The position numbers and the translations under genes are program-made. This document shows, one piece after another, positions 51,145 through 59,423 of a stretch of DNA of 64,000 nucleotides. This DNA comes from a virus: IMG/VR virus record IMGVR_UViG_3300032246_001180, positions 62,001 to 126,000 of that record; one strand, written 5' to 3'. The notes under the pieces were generated by a model. The model was given only the letters and a program-made list of their open reading frames with translations. It had not been told where the DNA came from and ran no database searches. The first letter of the stretch is position 1. Every line of letters begins with the position of its first letter.

Positions 51145-51270
51145 ATGAAAAAACTATTAGTTGTATTTTTGATGTGTATTAGTTTGTGTGCGTGTTCAAC
51201 CGTGTCTGGTGTTGGTAAAGATTTATCATCTGTTGCTGATTGGACAAAAGAAAAAATGGGTGGAAAATAA
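51145..51270 (+). CDS. Entericidin-like lipoprotein
   Basis: 41 residues from ATG 51145, GGAG six bases upstream. Signal peptide with lipobox CACS (Cys about 17), then TVSGVGKDLSSVADWTKEK, close to the TxRGxGxD helix of entericidin A/B peptides. In bacteria these are a toxin/antidote pair at the envelope. TAATG overlap with another lipoprotein gene. Confidence 0.6.
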   Translation: MKKLLVVFLMCISLCACSTVSGVGKDLSSVADWTKEKMGGK

Positions 51271-51503
51271 TGAAAAAGATTTTTGTATTATTGCCAATTT
51301 TGGCCGTAATGGTCGGTTGTTCTAGTACGCCTACGATTAAGAATTATGAAGGTCCAAAAGCCTTAGAACGTAATGCTGTAATTGAAGGTGCTCGTTCTTG
51401 TGTTAATACACGAATGAAACCACAAATTGTATATTTGCCACAAAAAACTGAATTTGGTTCTGTGTTGGTACCTGTGGATGTTCATTGTGAACCTTACAAA
51501 TAA
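51270..51503 (+). CDS. Small lipoprotein
   Basis: 77 residues from ATG 51270. Lipobox MVGCSS (Cys about 16), two further Cys (RSCVNT, VHCEPYK). Coupled to the entericidin-like gene; could be its partner. Unknown. Confidence 0.55.
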   Translation: MKKIFVLLPILAVMVGCSSTPTIKNYEGPKALERNAVIEGARSCVNTRMKPQIVYLPQKTEFGSVLVPVDVHCEPYK

Positions 51504-51514
51504 TTGGTGAACAT

Positions 51515-51817
51515 ATGGAAATGTTCTATCAGTTTGGTTTAACACAAAGAATACTGGAGGCCGCCATTATTTTTGGTGGTGCCGCTATATTGATTGCCGC
51601 TCTTTGGAGATATCTTATCCTTGGCGCAGGTGTCATTTTGGTTGTGTATATCTTTATGCACCACGAACCTCAATCTGCAAATGCAAAACCTATCGATGAT
51701 ATGGCAAAAATAGAAGCGCAGAAAAAAGAATTTATGGAAGATTGTCTAAGTATAGCAATGAATGATAAATTTCAATGTGATGTGATTTGGCGTGAGCGTC
51801 AACAAGAAGAAAGGTAA
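51515..51817 (+). CDS. Two-TM small protein
   Basis: 100 residues with membrane segments AAIIFGGAAILIAALWRYLI and LGAGVILVVYIFM, then a helix with two Cys. Third envelope-type gene in a row. Confidence 0.5.
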   Translation: MEMFYQFGLTQRILEAAIIFGGAAILIAALWRYLILGAGVILVVYIFMHHEPQSANAKPIDDMAKIEAQKKEFMEDCLSIAMNDKFQCDVIWRERQQEER

Positions 51818-51822
51818 ATAAA

Positions 51823-52221
51823 ATGGCAATATGGAAAATTGAACCTACATTTAAAAAGTCCATCAGGGACATTAATCATTGGCGTAATAGTGCAGGCCAA
51901 TTAATTACCCACGAAACTGGTTGGCGTTGGGGTGAATTCTTTATTGAAACTGAAGATGATAATCCGCCAGATTTGCCACTAGATGGTGGATTTGACATTA
52001 TGGATTGTGGTTATGAAATGAGTGATTTCTCAACTGATGATGGTTGTTGGGAAGAATATGAATTTGATGGTTTCACCGAAGAAGAAGAAGAAGCTATGCA
52101 AGAATGGCTTGATGAAAATTCCGTGTTCGATTTAGAAGATGAACGTGGTGAAGAAGGATGGTCCTGCGATGAAGCGGAAATGTTTATTGATTGCCCAATT
52201 ACTATCGAGCGAGCAGATTAA
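51823..52221 (+). CDS. Very acidic protein
   Basis: 132 residues, net charge strongly negative (EEEEEAMQEWL, DLEDERGEEGWSCDEAE). Many Trp. DNA-mimic behaviour is imaginable but not shown. TAATG coupling. Confidence 0.45.
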   Translation: MAIWKIEPTFKKSIRDINHWRNSAGQLITHETGWRWGEFFIETEDDNPPDLPLDGGFDIMDCGYEMSDFSTDDGCWEEYEFDGFTEEEEEAMQEWLDENSVFDLEDERGEEGWSCDEAEMFIDCPITIERAD

Positions 52222-52454
52222 TGGATGATGATAAATTCTTAAAATTGGTAGAAAAAACAGATATGTTTTTGGCCGAGATTGGCACCGAATTCTCATTAGA
52301 TGCTCTTAGTATGTCTGCTGTCGTGATGGCTAGACTAACATGGGTAAACAAAGAAGTTGGCTCTGTTGAGCAGTATTCAAAACTTATATCCAGTATACAA
52401 GAAAAAATTGAAAGTGGAGTTTTGGATTTAGAAAAAGATGTAAAAATTCATTAG
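52221..52454 (+). CDS. Small helical protein
   Basis: 77 residues. Helical with LDALSMSAVVMARLTWVNKE, resembling a family seen in T4-like phages. Its stop lies two bases before the next stem. Confidence 0.45.
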   Translation: MDDDKFLKLVEKTDMFLAEIGTEFSLDALSMSAVVMARLTWVNKEVGSVEQYSKLISSIQEKIESGVLDLEKDVKIH

Positions 52455-52455
52455 T

Positions 52456-52514
52456 GTTGTTTTTATATAACAACCAAAAATAATGCTTGACTTATATCTT
52501 GGTTGTGATATAAT
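52456..52514 (+). promoter_or_regulatory. Stem-loop plus sigma70-like promoter with second pairing
   Basis: Stem GTTGTT (52456-52461)/AACAAC (52469-52474); -35 TTGACT (52487-52492), 16 bases, -10 TATAAT (52509-52514). ACAACCAA (52470-52477) also pairs perfectly with TTGGTTGT (52499-52506) across the -35. Confidence 0.7.
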
Positions 52515-52537
52515 ATTTTTTTAAACATGGAGTTATT

Positions 52538-53467
52538 ATGCGTATCGCTCTCGCATCGGATATTCATTTGGAATTTGCCGATATCAATCTACAAAATACC
52601 GACAACGCTGATGTATTGATTCTTAGCGGAGATATCTGTGTGGCTCGGGACATTGGTAGACCTGACCCAAACAATTTTATGGAAGGTGCGAAAAGTAATC
52701 GTATTACCGATTTCTTCAAGCGTTGTTCGTTTCAATTTCCTCATGTTGTGTATATCATGGGTAACCATGAACACTATCATGGTGATTTTGCTACAAGTGG
52801 AAATAAAATTCGTTCAATGTTGGAATCTAATATGTTGAGCAATGTGTATTTGCTTGACAAAGAATCTAAGACGATTGGTGATGTTACCTTTATTGGTGGT
52901 ACTCTTTGGACTGATATGAACAAGGAAGATCCAATTACATTGCTGCACATGAGAGGCATGATGAATGATTTCCGTTGTGTTGAAAATGGTAATCGTGTTG
53001 TTAACTATAAAGCACCAATCTATAAAAAAGATGCTGATGGTAAATACATCATGCAAAAGATTGGTGAAATCAATTCTATGGTTGAAGATGGTTTTGAATT
53101 CAAAACCCGTGTTGCAACATTTTCACCAGTTGATGCGGTTGAAGATTTTAAAAAGATGGTTGATTATATTCGAATTATAGTTGAAGGTAAATTTGACCAG
53201 AAGTTTGTTGTAGTTGGTCATCATGCGCCAAGTAAATCTTCTACTCATCCACGTTATGCGAAGGAAGAAATTATGAATGGTGGTTACAGTTCTGATTTGA
53301 ATTCTTTCATTATGGAACGACCTCAAATCAAATTGTGGACTCACGGTCATACACACGAAGATTTTGATTATATGATTGGTACTACCCGTGTCGTTTGTAA
53401 TCCCCGTGGTTACGATGGTTACGAAGATAGAGCCGATAGATTTCAATTGAAGTTTATGGAGGTATGA
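52538..53467 (+). CDS. Calcineurin-like metallophosphoesterase
   Basis: 309 residues. Full metal-site series: SDIHLE (D8, H10), LSGDI, MGNHEHY, VVGHHAP and THGHTHEDFD. Acts on a phosphoester, in phages often nucleic acid or nucleotide. The insert at 125-185 is Lys-rich. Starts a new transcription unit. Confidence 0.8.
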   Translation: MRIALASDIHLEFADINLQNTDNADVLILSGDICVARDIGRPDPNNFMEGAKSNRITDFFKRCSFQFPHVVYIMGNHEHYHGDFATSGNKIRSMLESNMLSNVYLLDKESKTIGDVTFIGGTLWTDMNKEDPITLLHMRGMMNDFRCVENGNRVVNYKAPIYKKDADGKYIMQKIGEINSMVEDGFEFKTRVATFSPVDAVEDFKKMVDYIRIIVEGKFDQKFVVVGHHAPSKSSTHPRYAKEEIMNGGYSSDLNSFIMERPQIKLWTHGHTHEDFDYMIGTTRVVCNPRGYDGYEDRADRFQLKFMEV

Positions 53468-53664
53468 TGATTTCTTTGAATCGTAAACAAGCAGAAAAGT
53501 TTGTTAAATTGGTAGACCACTTTAAAGATGTAGAGTGGTTTACCATCGAAGAAGTCAAAGACAACGGAATTGGACCTGTAGTACAGGTTCGGTTCAATCT
53601 CTTTGGTGATAATGATAAAGATGATGATGTTAAGGTTGATATAACGGACGTTTCGACATGGTAG
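53464..53664 (+). CDS. Small acidic protein
   Basis: 66 residues, ATGA-type overlap. RKQAEKFVKLVDHFKDVEWF and an acidic VRFNLFGDNDKDDD. Overlaps the exonuclease gene by 7 bases. Unknown. Confidence 0.45.
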   Translation: MMISLNRKQAEKFVKLVDHFKDVEWFTIEEVKDNGIGPVVQVRFNLFGDNDKDDDVKVDITDVSTW

Positions 53665-54263
53665 ATGACCAATCTTTTATTGCATTAGATTTGGAGTTAA
53701 ACAATGCTCCGGATCATTCTACGCCCAACCCGAAGATTATTCAGGTTGGTATTGCCATTGGTGATTACCAAATGTATAAATCAAATACTTTGATATCTCA
53801 CCATTGGTATTTGAATCCAAACGAACCAATCTATCCTTTCATTACTGAATTGACAGGTATCACCGATGAAGATGTTACGACCAAATCTGTAACACATGAA
53901 GTTTTGCTTACACAATTGACTGGATTTATTCACAAGTACAAACCTTTTCTAAATCCTGTAACATGGGGTGGTGGTGATTCTACAGAACTGAAACAAGAAT
54001 ATATTGATAGACAAATTCCTTTTCCGCTTTTTGGTCGCCGTTGGATTGATGTAAAGACTTGGTATGTTTTGCATATGTTGACGAAAGGTAAAAGACCATC
54101 AGGCGGCTTGCGTTCCGCTATGGGAGAGTTTAAAATGAAATTCGAAGGCACACCGCACCGTGCTGACGATGATGCGTTAAATACTTTGCGGTTGTTTTTT
54201 AAAATTATGGAACAACAAAGAAAAATGTATGATATGATGGAGTTAGCTAAAGATGCGAGTTAA
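53658..54263 (+). CDS. DnaQ-like 3'-5' exonuclease
   Basis: 201 residues. DEDDh motifs: ALDLEL (D11, E13), a middle Asp region in WGGGDSTELK, and HRADDDALNT with the catalytic His and last Asp. Acts on DNA or RNA 3' ends; in phages a repair or degradation role. No polymerase domain. Confidence 0.8.
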   Translation: MVDDQSFIALDLELNNAPDHSTPNPKIIQVGIAIGDYQMYKSNTLISHHWYLNPNEPIYPFITELTGITDEDVTTKSVTHEVLLTQLTGFIHKYKPFLNPVTWGGGDSTELKQEYIDRQIPFPLFGRRWIDVKTWYVLHMLTKGKRPSGGLRSAMGEFKMKFEGTPHRADDDALNTLRLFFKIMEQQRKMYDMMELAKDAS

Positions 54264-54453
54264 TGAATACTATGTGTTATCAGATTGTGTTGAACGTGGT
54301 GTTCAATTTGGTATGAGTCGTGCTTACAAACATACCGATTTTCCTACAGAAGAACAAATTAAAATCGCTTTAGTTGATGCTGTTTTATTAGAAATTAGTG
54401 AATACTTTAATTTTGATGATGCACAAACTATAGAGATTGATAAACAATCATGA
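54253..54453 (+). CDS. Small protein
   Basis: 66 residues. SDCVERGVQFGMSRAYKHTD and EEQIKIALVDAVLLEI are shared with small proteins of T4-like phages. ATGA overlap with the epimerase. Confidence 0.5.
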   Translation: MRVNEYYVLSDCVERGVQFGMSRAYKHTDFPTEEQIKIALVDAVLLEISEYFNFDDAQTIEIDKQS

Positions 54454-55286
54454 AAAAGATTTTAGTTACTGGTAGTAGTGGATACATCGGACAACATCTT
54501 TGCAAATTGTTGAAACAAACAGGTGAATATGAAATTCACGGTATGGATATTGTTTTTAATAATAAAAACCTTGATGTGTTTACAAAACAAAATGTTATGC
54601 AATATTCCAGAGGATTTGAAATAACAATACACAAGTATGATGCAGTTGTTCATTTGGCTGCATTGGTGCGAGTCAACGAAAGTGTGGAGAAACCTGATTA
54701 TTATTATAGAAACAATTTGTTTGGTACAATGAATGTACTTCAACAAATTAAGTATGACAATTTTATTTTTGCTTCAACGGGTGCAGCATCCAATCCTACA
54801 AGTCCTTATGGTTTGTCAAAACGGTGTGCTGAAGATGTTGTCAAAGAATACTGTAAGAAAAACAATAAACAATTTACTATGTTTCGATTCTATAATGTGA
54901 TTGGTTCTGATGGTATTCCTCCAACTAATCCTGATGGGTTGTTTTACAATTTAATCAATGCAGAAAAAACTGGAGAGTTCAACCTGTATGGTGATGACTA
55001 CAACACACCCGATGGTTCACCTGTTCGTGATTATGTTCATGTGATGGAAATTTGTCATGCGATTAAAACTGCAATTGAGTTGCCCGCTAATCGCTTAGAG
55101 AATCTTGGTCATGGCCACGGGTATTCAGTCAAAGAAATTATTGATATTTACAAAGATGTAAACAAGTGTAATTTCAAAGTTAATATTTTGCCACGCCGTG
55201 AAGGTGATTTAGAGAAAACTGTCCTAGATAAACCTTCTAGTTATTTAAAGTCCATGTATATTATTGAGGAGTTATTGAAAAAATGA
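54450..55286 (+). CDS. UDP-sugar 4-epimerase-like (GalE-type SDR)
   Basis: 278 residues. GSSGYIGQHL NAD site (8-17), SPYGLSKR catalytic Tyr/Lys, VRDYVHVMEICHAI and GHGYSVKEII are GalE-type. Shorter than GalE (about 338) mainly through loop loss. Second sugar-nucleotide enzyme in the window, far from the first. Confidence 0.85.
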   Translation: MKKILVTGSSGYIGQHLCKLLKQTGEYEIHGMDIVFNNKNLDVFTKQNVMQYSRGFEITIHKYDAVVHLAALVRVNESVEKPDYYYRNNLFGTMNVLQQIKYDNFIFASTGAASNPTSPYGLSKRCAEDVVKEYCKKNNKQFTMFRFYNVIGSDGIPPTNPDGLFYNLINAEKTGEFNLYGDDYNTPDGSPVRDYVHVMEICHAIKTAIELPANRLENLGHGHGYSVKEIIDIYKDVNKCNFKVNILPRREGDLEKTVLDKPSSYLKSMYIIEELLKK

Positions 55287-55432
55287 AAGAAGGATTTACT
55301 GATATTACACTCAACCTAGATACTGATGTGTTGTTTGAATTAATGTTTATGGCACATGAAAGAGATATTACATTGAACCAATTGGTCAATGAAGTTTTAA
55401 AAGCATATATTGAGGAGCATAAAAATGATTGA
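55283..55432 (+). CDS. Ribbon-helix-helix DNA-binding protein
   Basis: 49 residues. DITLNLDTDVLFELM with LNQLVNEVLKAYI gives a strand-helix-helix of the Arc/MetJ type, seen in T4-like phages. Probable small regulator. ATGA overlap. Confidence 0.6.
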   Translation: MKEGFTDITLNLDTDVLFELMFMAHERDITLNQLVNEVLKAYIEEHKND

Positions 55433-55940
55433 TGATGATGATTATGATTACAACCGTTATGAAATGGTTCTCAAACAACTTCTTGGTGCTATGTGGCGTG
55501 ATGAAGAAAATTTGGAAAGAGGTGAAAATATCTCCGATATTCCAGAAGTTAAAATTATGTTTGAATCTTACGCTGACAAAGAACTTGAAGATGACGATGG
55601 TAATTATGTTGAAACTATTGAGAATGGTGATACCAATCAAGAATGTTATTGCATATTCATTCACAAAGATTCTGGTCAAGAAGGTTTTGAATTCCCCGAA
55701 CATGATTCATATGCATTTACTTTTGGTAGTTTGATTCAACATCGACCTGCTGAAGAAGTGTGTATCTATGCATGGTATGATGTTAAAGAAGATGATTGGT
55801 CTATCAATTCATTAGAAGAAACATCGGAACACGAAATGACCAATAAACAGGTTATGGATATTTTAGAAACACTTTATAGTAGATATTATAAATCTACTGA
55901 AAACGATACAACATGGGATAATTGGAAGGCGATGAAATGA
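55425..55940 (+). CDS. Acidic protein, unknown
   Basis: 171 residues from ATG 55425. Very acidic; FIHKDSGQEGFEFPEHDSYA is distinctive. The stop overlaps the start of the first binding-protein gene. Unknown. Confidence 0.5.
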   Translation: MIDDDDYDYNRYEMVLKQLLGAMWRDEENLERGENISDIPEVKIMFESYADKELEDDDGNYVETIENGDTNQECYCIFIHKDSGQEGFEFPEHDSYAFTFGSLIQHRPAEEVCIYAWYDVKEDDWSINSLEETSEHEMTNKQVMDILETLYSRYYKSTENDTTWDNWKAMK

Positions 55941-56884
55941 AATTGAAATTAATTATTGCAACTATGGCTCTGATAACATCTACAGCATTTGCTCAAGAGT
56001 GGCCACAAAAAACGGTTAAGGTTGTTGTACCTTTGGGTGCTGGCAGTTCTTTGGATATTATTACTAGAATTGTTTTTGAACAAGTTTCTAAACAAACAGG
56101 AAAACCTTTTGTAATAGAAAATAAACCAGGCGCTAGTGGTACGATTGCCGCTTCTGGTTTTGTAAAATCTGCGCCTGATGGCCACACTCTTTTTGTGAAC
56201 ACATGGACACAAACAATATTACCATCAGCATTTAAAAATTTAAGTTATAGTGTTGAAAATGATTTCACAAACATAACTGGACTCATTACACAGCCTTTTG
56301 TTTTTACGACCAAATCTAAATGGAAAAATTTCAATGACATGGTAAAGTATGGTCGAGAAAATCCAGAAAAACTGGCATATGCAACGGCAGGAAAAGGTAG
56401 TGGCGGACACTTTTGTATGGAAAAGTTTGCACAACAAGCGAATCTCAAAATGCTCGATGTACCATATAAGTCAACAACAGAACCTCTTATGAATATTATG
56501 AGTGGTGATATCGATACGTTTTGTAATACATTAACCCAAGCTATTCCGTTAGAAAAAGACAATCGTATCGTTTTAAGTGCTGTACTTGATTCTAAACGTT
56601 CACCGCTTTTACCAAATGTACCAACATTAAAAGAATTGGGTTACGATGTAAATCTTCATTATTGGATTGGAGTTTTTGGTCCTGCAAAAATGGATGAAGC
56701 ATTAGTTAATAAAATAAACAAAGAGATTCAATTGGCCATGGAAAACACCACAGTTAAAGGTAGGATTTGGGTTACAGGTTCCACACCTTTAACTATGACA
56801 CCAAAACAATTTGATTCTTTTGTTCATAAACAAATTAAAGAAAATGCAGGGATTGTAACCCGTTCTAAAATAACAATGGAGTAA
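55937..56884 (+). CDS. TctC/Bug-family periplasmic solute-binding protein, copy 1
   Basis: 315 residues from ATG 55937. Signal peptide to AFA-Q (residue 19), then WPQKTVKVVVPLGAGSSLD, SAPDGHTLFVNT, KGSGGHFCMEKFA and LPNVPTLKELGYDV, the standard landmarks of TctC/Bug proteins that bind carboxylates in the periplasm. Normal family length. No TctA or TctB transporter genes are nearby, so it must use host permeases or act as a sink or sensor. The ligand-binding loop differs from copy 2. Confidence 0.92.
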   Translation: MKLKLIIATMALITSTAFAQEWPQKTVKVVVPLGAGSSLDIITRIVFEQVSKQTGKPFVIENKPGASGTIAASGFVKSAPDGHTLFVNTWTQTILPSAFKNLSYSVENDFTNITGLITQPFVFTTKSKWKNFNDMVKYGRENPEKLAYATAGKGSGGHFCMEKFAQQANLKMLDVPYKSTTEPLMNIMSGDIDTFCNTLTQAIPLEKDNRIVLSAVLDSKRSPLLPNVPTLKELGYDVNLHYWIGVFGPAKMDEALVNKINKEIQLAMENTTVKGRIWVTGSTPLTMTPKQFDSFVHKQIKENAGIVTRSKITME

Positions 56885-56892
56885 TTATGAAA
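56851..56892 (+). repeat. 42-base direct repeat, copy A
   Basis: Identical to 57807-57848; spans the end of binding protein 1, the junction and the ATGAAA of the next gene. Offset 956 bases, one gene length. Confidence 0.85.
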
Positions 56893-57840
56893 TTGAAATT
56901 AATTATTGCAGCAATGGTTATGGTAACATCTACATCATTTGCTCAAGAATGGCCACAAAAACAGGTAAAAGTTATCATTGCTGGAACTCCAGGCAGTGTT
57001 TTAGATAATATCTCTAGAACCGTTTTTGAACAAGTATCAAAACAAACAGGTAAAGCATTTACAATGGAAAATAAAGCTGGTGCTGGCGGCACCATTGCTT
57101 CAACAATTGTTGCTAAATCTTTATCTGATGGCCATACATTACTTGTCAATACTATTACACATACTGTTGTTCCTTCAGCATATAAAAATTTGCCTTATAA
57201 TGTAGAAGAAGATTTTACAAATATATCTGGACTAATTTCTCAACCTTTTGCTGTTGCGACAAGTTTAAAATGGAAAACTGTAGGTGAAATTGTAAAATAT
57301 GGAAAAGAAAATCCTGGTAAATTGAATTATGGAACACCAGGAGTAGGAAGTTCAGGCCATCTTTTTATGGAAAAATTTTCACATTCAGCAAACTTTAAAA
57401 TGGAAAATATTCCTTTTCGTGGTTCTCCTGAAGCTATGATTGAATTAGCAGCTGGAAGAATAGATATCTTTCCGGCACCTGTCAGTCAAGCATTACCTTT
57501 TCAAAAAGATGGACGTGTTAATATTGTTGCTGTAACATCACCGAAACGTTCAGTAAATTTACCAGATGTACCCACAATGTCCGAATCAGGTGTTTTGGGT
57601 GCTACATATCTATATTGGATCGGTGTGTTTGGTCCATCTAAAATGGATACGAAGCAAACCTCAATCATTAATTCGGAGATACAGCGTGCTCTATCCTCAC
57701 CTGAAGTTAAATTGAAATTAAATGATTTAGGTATAACAGAAACATTTAAAATGACTTCAAACGAATTCGATAATTTTGTTAGAAGTGAAATTAAACACAA
57801 CGCAGAGATTGTAACCCGTTCTAAAATAACAATGGAGTAA
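56887..57840 (+). CDS. TctC/Bug-family periplasmic solute-binding protein, copy 2
   Basis: 317 residues. Signal peptide to SFA-Q, WPQKQVKVIIAGTPGSVLD, LSDGHTLLVNT, GVGSSGHLFMEKF and LPDVPTMSES. Clearly a paralogue of copy 1, with identical TRSKITME ends, but diverged through most of the ligand-binding regions, so specificity may differ. Two bases after copy 1. Confidence 0.92.
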   Translation: MKLKLIIAAMVMVTSTSFAQEWPQKQVKVIIAGTPGSVLDNISRTVFEQVSKQTGKAFTMENKAGAGGTIASTIVAKSLSDGHTLLVNTITHTVVPSAYKNLPYNVEEDFTNISGLISQPFAVATSLKWKTVGEIVKYGKENPGKLNYGTPGVGSSGHLFMEKFSHSANFKMENIPFRGSPEAMIELAAGRIDIFPAPVSQALPFQKDGRVNIVAVTSPKRSVNLPDVPTMSESGVLGATYLYWIGVFGPSKMDTKQTSIINSEIQRALSSPEVKLKLNDLGITETFKMTSNEFDNFVRSEIKHNAEIVTRSKITME

Positions 57841-57848
57841 TTATGAAA
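57807..57848 (+). repeat. 42-base direct repeat, copy B
   Basis: Identical to 56851-56892, ending at ATGAAA of the gene at 57843. Marks the boundary of the tandem duplication. Confidence 0.85.
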
Positions 57849-58469
57849 GTATACATGAATGGATATCCAGATAACTGGTTATCACCTTATACAATCTTGG
57901 AGAAGGTTTTCTTTTGGCGTGAGATTGATTATGATGAACCACTTATTGATAAATGGTCAAGCCGCCTAACGCCTTTCTGTAATGCATTGCAAAAGGTTCG
58001 TAGTTTTTTCAATCCTACAATTCGTTATGTGAAGATTGACCGTTACGATACATGGTCGATGGATCATACCTTGGCTCATATCATTCACCCAATGCTTATT
58101 CAGTTGAAGAAAGATAAGCATGGCGCCCCATTTGTTGATGATGAAGATGTGCCTGATGAAATTAAATCTATCAATGCACCACCTAAAAAAGAAGAATACG
58201 ATACCGATGCATTTCATTTCGACCGTTGGGATTGGGTTATGGATCAGATGATTTGGTCTTTTGAACAAGAACTCAGAGATGATGATGAACATCAATTTTT
58301 TGACCATTCAGAATATGATGATGTAGACAATCATAAACAATGGTTCAAAGATTTATCAGAAGGTAAATCCAAAACCAAAGTTGATTGGGATGGTCTTAAA
58401 GCACACCAAGCAAAAAAACAAAATGGATTCAGACTGTTTGGTAAATATTATCAAGCACTTTGGGATTAA
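57843..58469 (+). CDS. Conserved phage protein
   Basis: 208 residues. MKVYMNGYPDNWLSPYTIL and DRYDTWSMDHTLAHIIHPML are typical of an unannotated protein of T4-like and other aquatic phages. Trp/Asp/His-rich. The start is shared with the 42-base repeat. Confidence 0.55.
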   Translation: MKVYMNGYPDNWLSPYTILEKVFFWREIDYDEPLIDKWSSRLTPFCNALQKVRSFFNPTIRYVKIDRYDTWSMDHTLAHIIHPMLIQLKKDKHGAPFVDDEDVPDEIKSINAPPKKEEYDTDAFHFDRWDWVMDQMIWSFEQELRDDDEHQFFDHSEYDDVDNHKQWFKDLSEGKSKTKVDWDGLKAHQAKKQNGFRLFGKYYQALWD

Positions 58470-58471
58470 TC

Positions 58472-58708
58472 ATGTTCTCTTACTACTACTATTGGCAATC
58501 AATCAAACGTTTCAAACTATCGGAGGAAACTCTCCGTATGATGGCACCTGATGTACCGCCAATGCTAGAAGCACAACACGAAATGATTCAGCGTGAAATG
58601 GAATATTACCGAAATGAATCTAACAAGTTTACCATTATATGGTTGATTTTTGTAATCGGTGCCTGTATAATGGGTACTCTATATGTGAAAGGACTGATTC
58701 ATGTTTGA
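58472..58708 (+). CDS. Small single-TM protein
   Basis: 78 residues from ATG 58472; a TTG 12 bases earlier is in frame. Helical N-part (SEETLRMMAPDVPPMLEAQH), membrane segment FTIIWLIFVIGACIMGTLYV. Overlaps next by 8 bases. Confidence 0.5.
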   Translation: MFSYYYYWQSIKRFKLSEETLRMMAPDVPPMLEAQHEMIQREMEYYRNESNKFTIIWLIFVIGACIMGTLYVKGLIHV

Positions 58709-58967
58709 TAAACTCTATGTATGGATAGGTAAACATCTAATTGCTTTGTTTGTAACGGCATTGGTTATTACTCTGACAATGACTGTTGTTAATTTGATTG
58801 ATGTGGTTCGTAAACCTGCATCTATCAATGTTGCTGAAGGTAGTATTCAACATCGTTTGGTCTGGTCAACTAAAGGCGAATGTTTCTTTGTTCGACCATA
58901 TTCAAATGAAACTGTATATTTAATTCGTGTGCAAGATTGTGATAAAACTGAGAAAGTTGGTAAATGA
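58701..58967 (+). CDS. Small membrane protein
   Basis: 88 residues, membrane segment LIALFVTALVITLTMTVVNL then a strand-rich periplasmic-type domain with two Cys. Unknown. Confidence 0.5.
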   Translation: MFDKLYVWIGKHLIALFVTALVITLTMTVVNLIDVVRKPASINVAEGSIQHRLVWSTKGECFFVRPYSNETVYLIRVQDCDKTEKVGK

Positions 58968-59140
58968 AACCTAATAAAGATTTTAAATTGAGCAAAACTA
59001 CTAAACGTATGTTAGCTAATTTTACGGACAAAAATCAACGTGGAGAATGGAAACGCTTGATGATTAGTGCAGAAATTGCTGAAAAGCAGGCTAGAATGGC
59101 CAAATTGACATTTAATAAATCCAACCAAGGAGATGAGTGA
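58964..59140 (+). CDS. Small basic protein
   Basis: 58 residues, ATGA overlap. KPNKDFKLSKTTKRMLANF, helical and basic. Small phage proteins with FKLSKTTKR starts are common. Unknown. Confidence 0.5.
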   Translation: MKPNKDFKLSKTTKRMLANFTDKNQRGEWKRLMISAEIAEKQARMAKLTFNKSNQGDE

Positions 59141-59415
59141 TGAGTTTATTTGTAGAAGTGAATAGCATTGATAAACAATGTAAAGTTATTATTAACTTAG
59201 ATGAGGTAGTTGAAATTGCCCCTTTAGTTGAAGGTGGTTGTGCCATTTTCTTTTCTGATGGTGCAGGCATGAACTCAAAAACTGCTATCAAAGTTAGTGA
59301 TGATTATGATATTTTCAAACAGTTTGTTTTGCAAACCGTATCAACTGAAGATATTCAGAAAAAAGTTAAATCACTCAAAGCACAAGTACCTGCATACGAA
59401 ATTCCTAAACTGTAA
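59140..59415 (+). CDS. Small strand-rich protein
   Basis: 91 residues from ATG 59140 (GTG 59137 also possible). VIINLDEVVEIAPLVEGGCA resembles a small beta domain. Unknown. Confidence 0.45.
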   Translation: MSLFVEVNSIDKQCKVIINLDEVVEIAPLVEGGCAIFFSDGAGMNSKTAIKVSDDYDIFKQFVLQTVSTEDIQKKVKSLKAQVPAYEIPKL

Positions 59416-59423
59416 CACATAAA

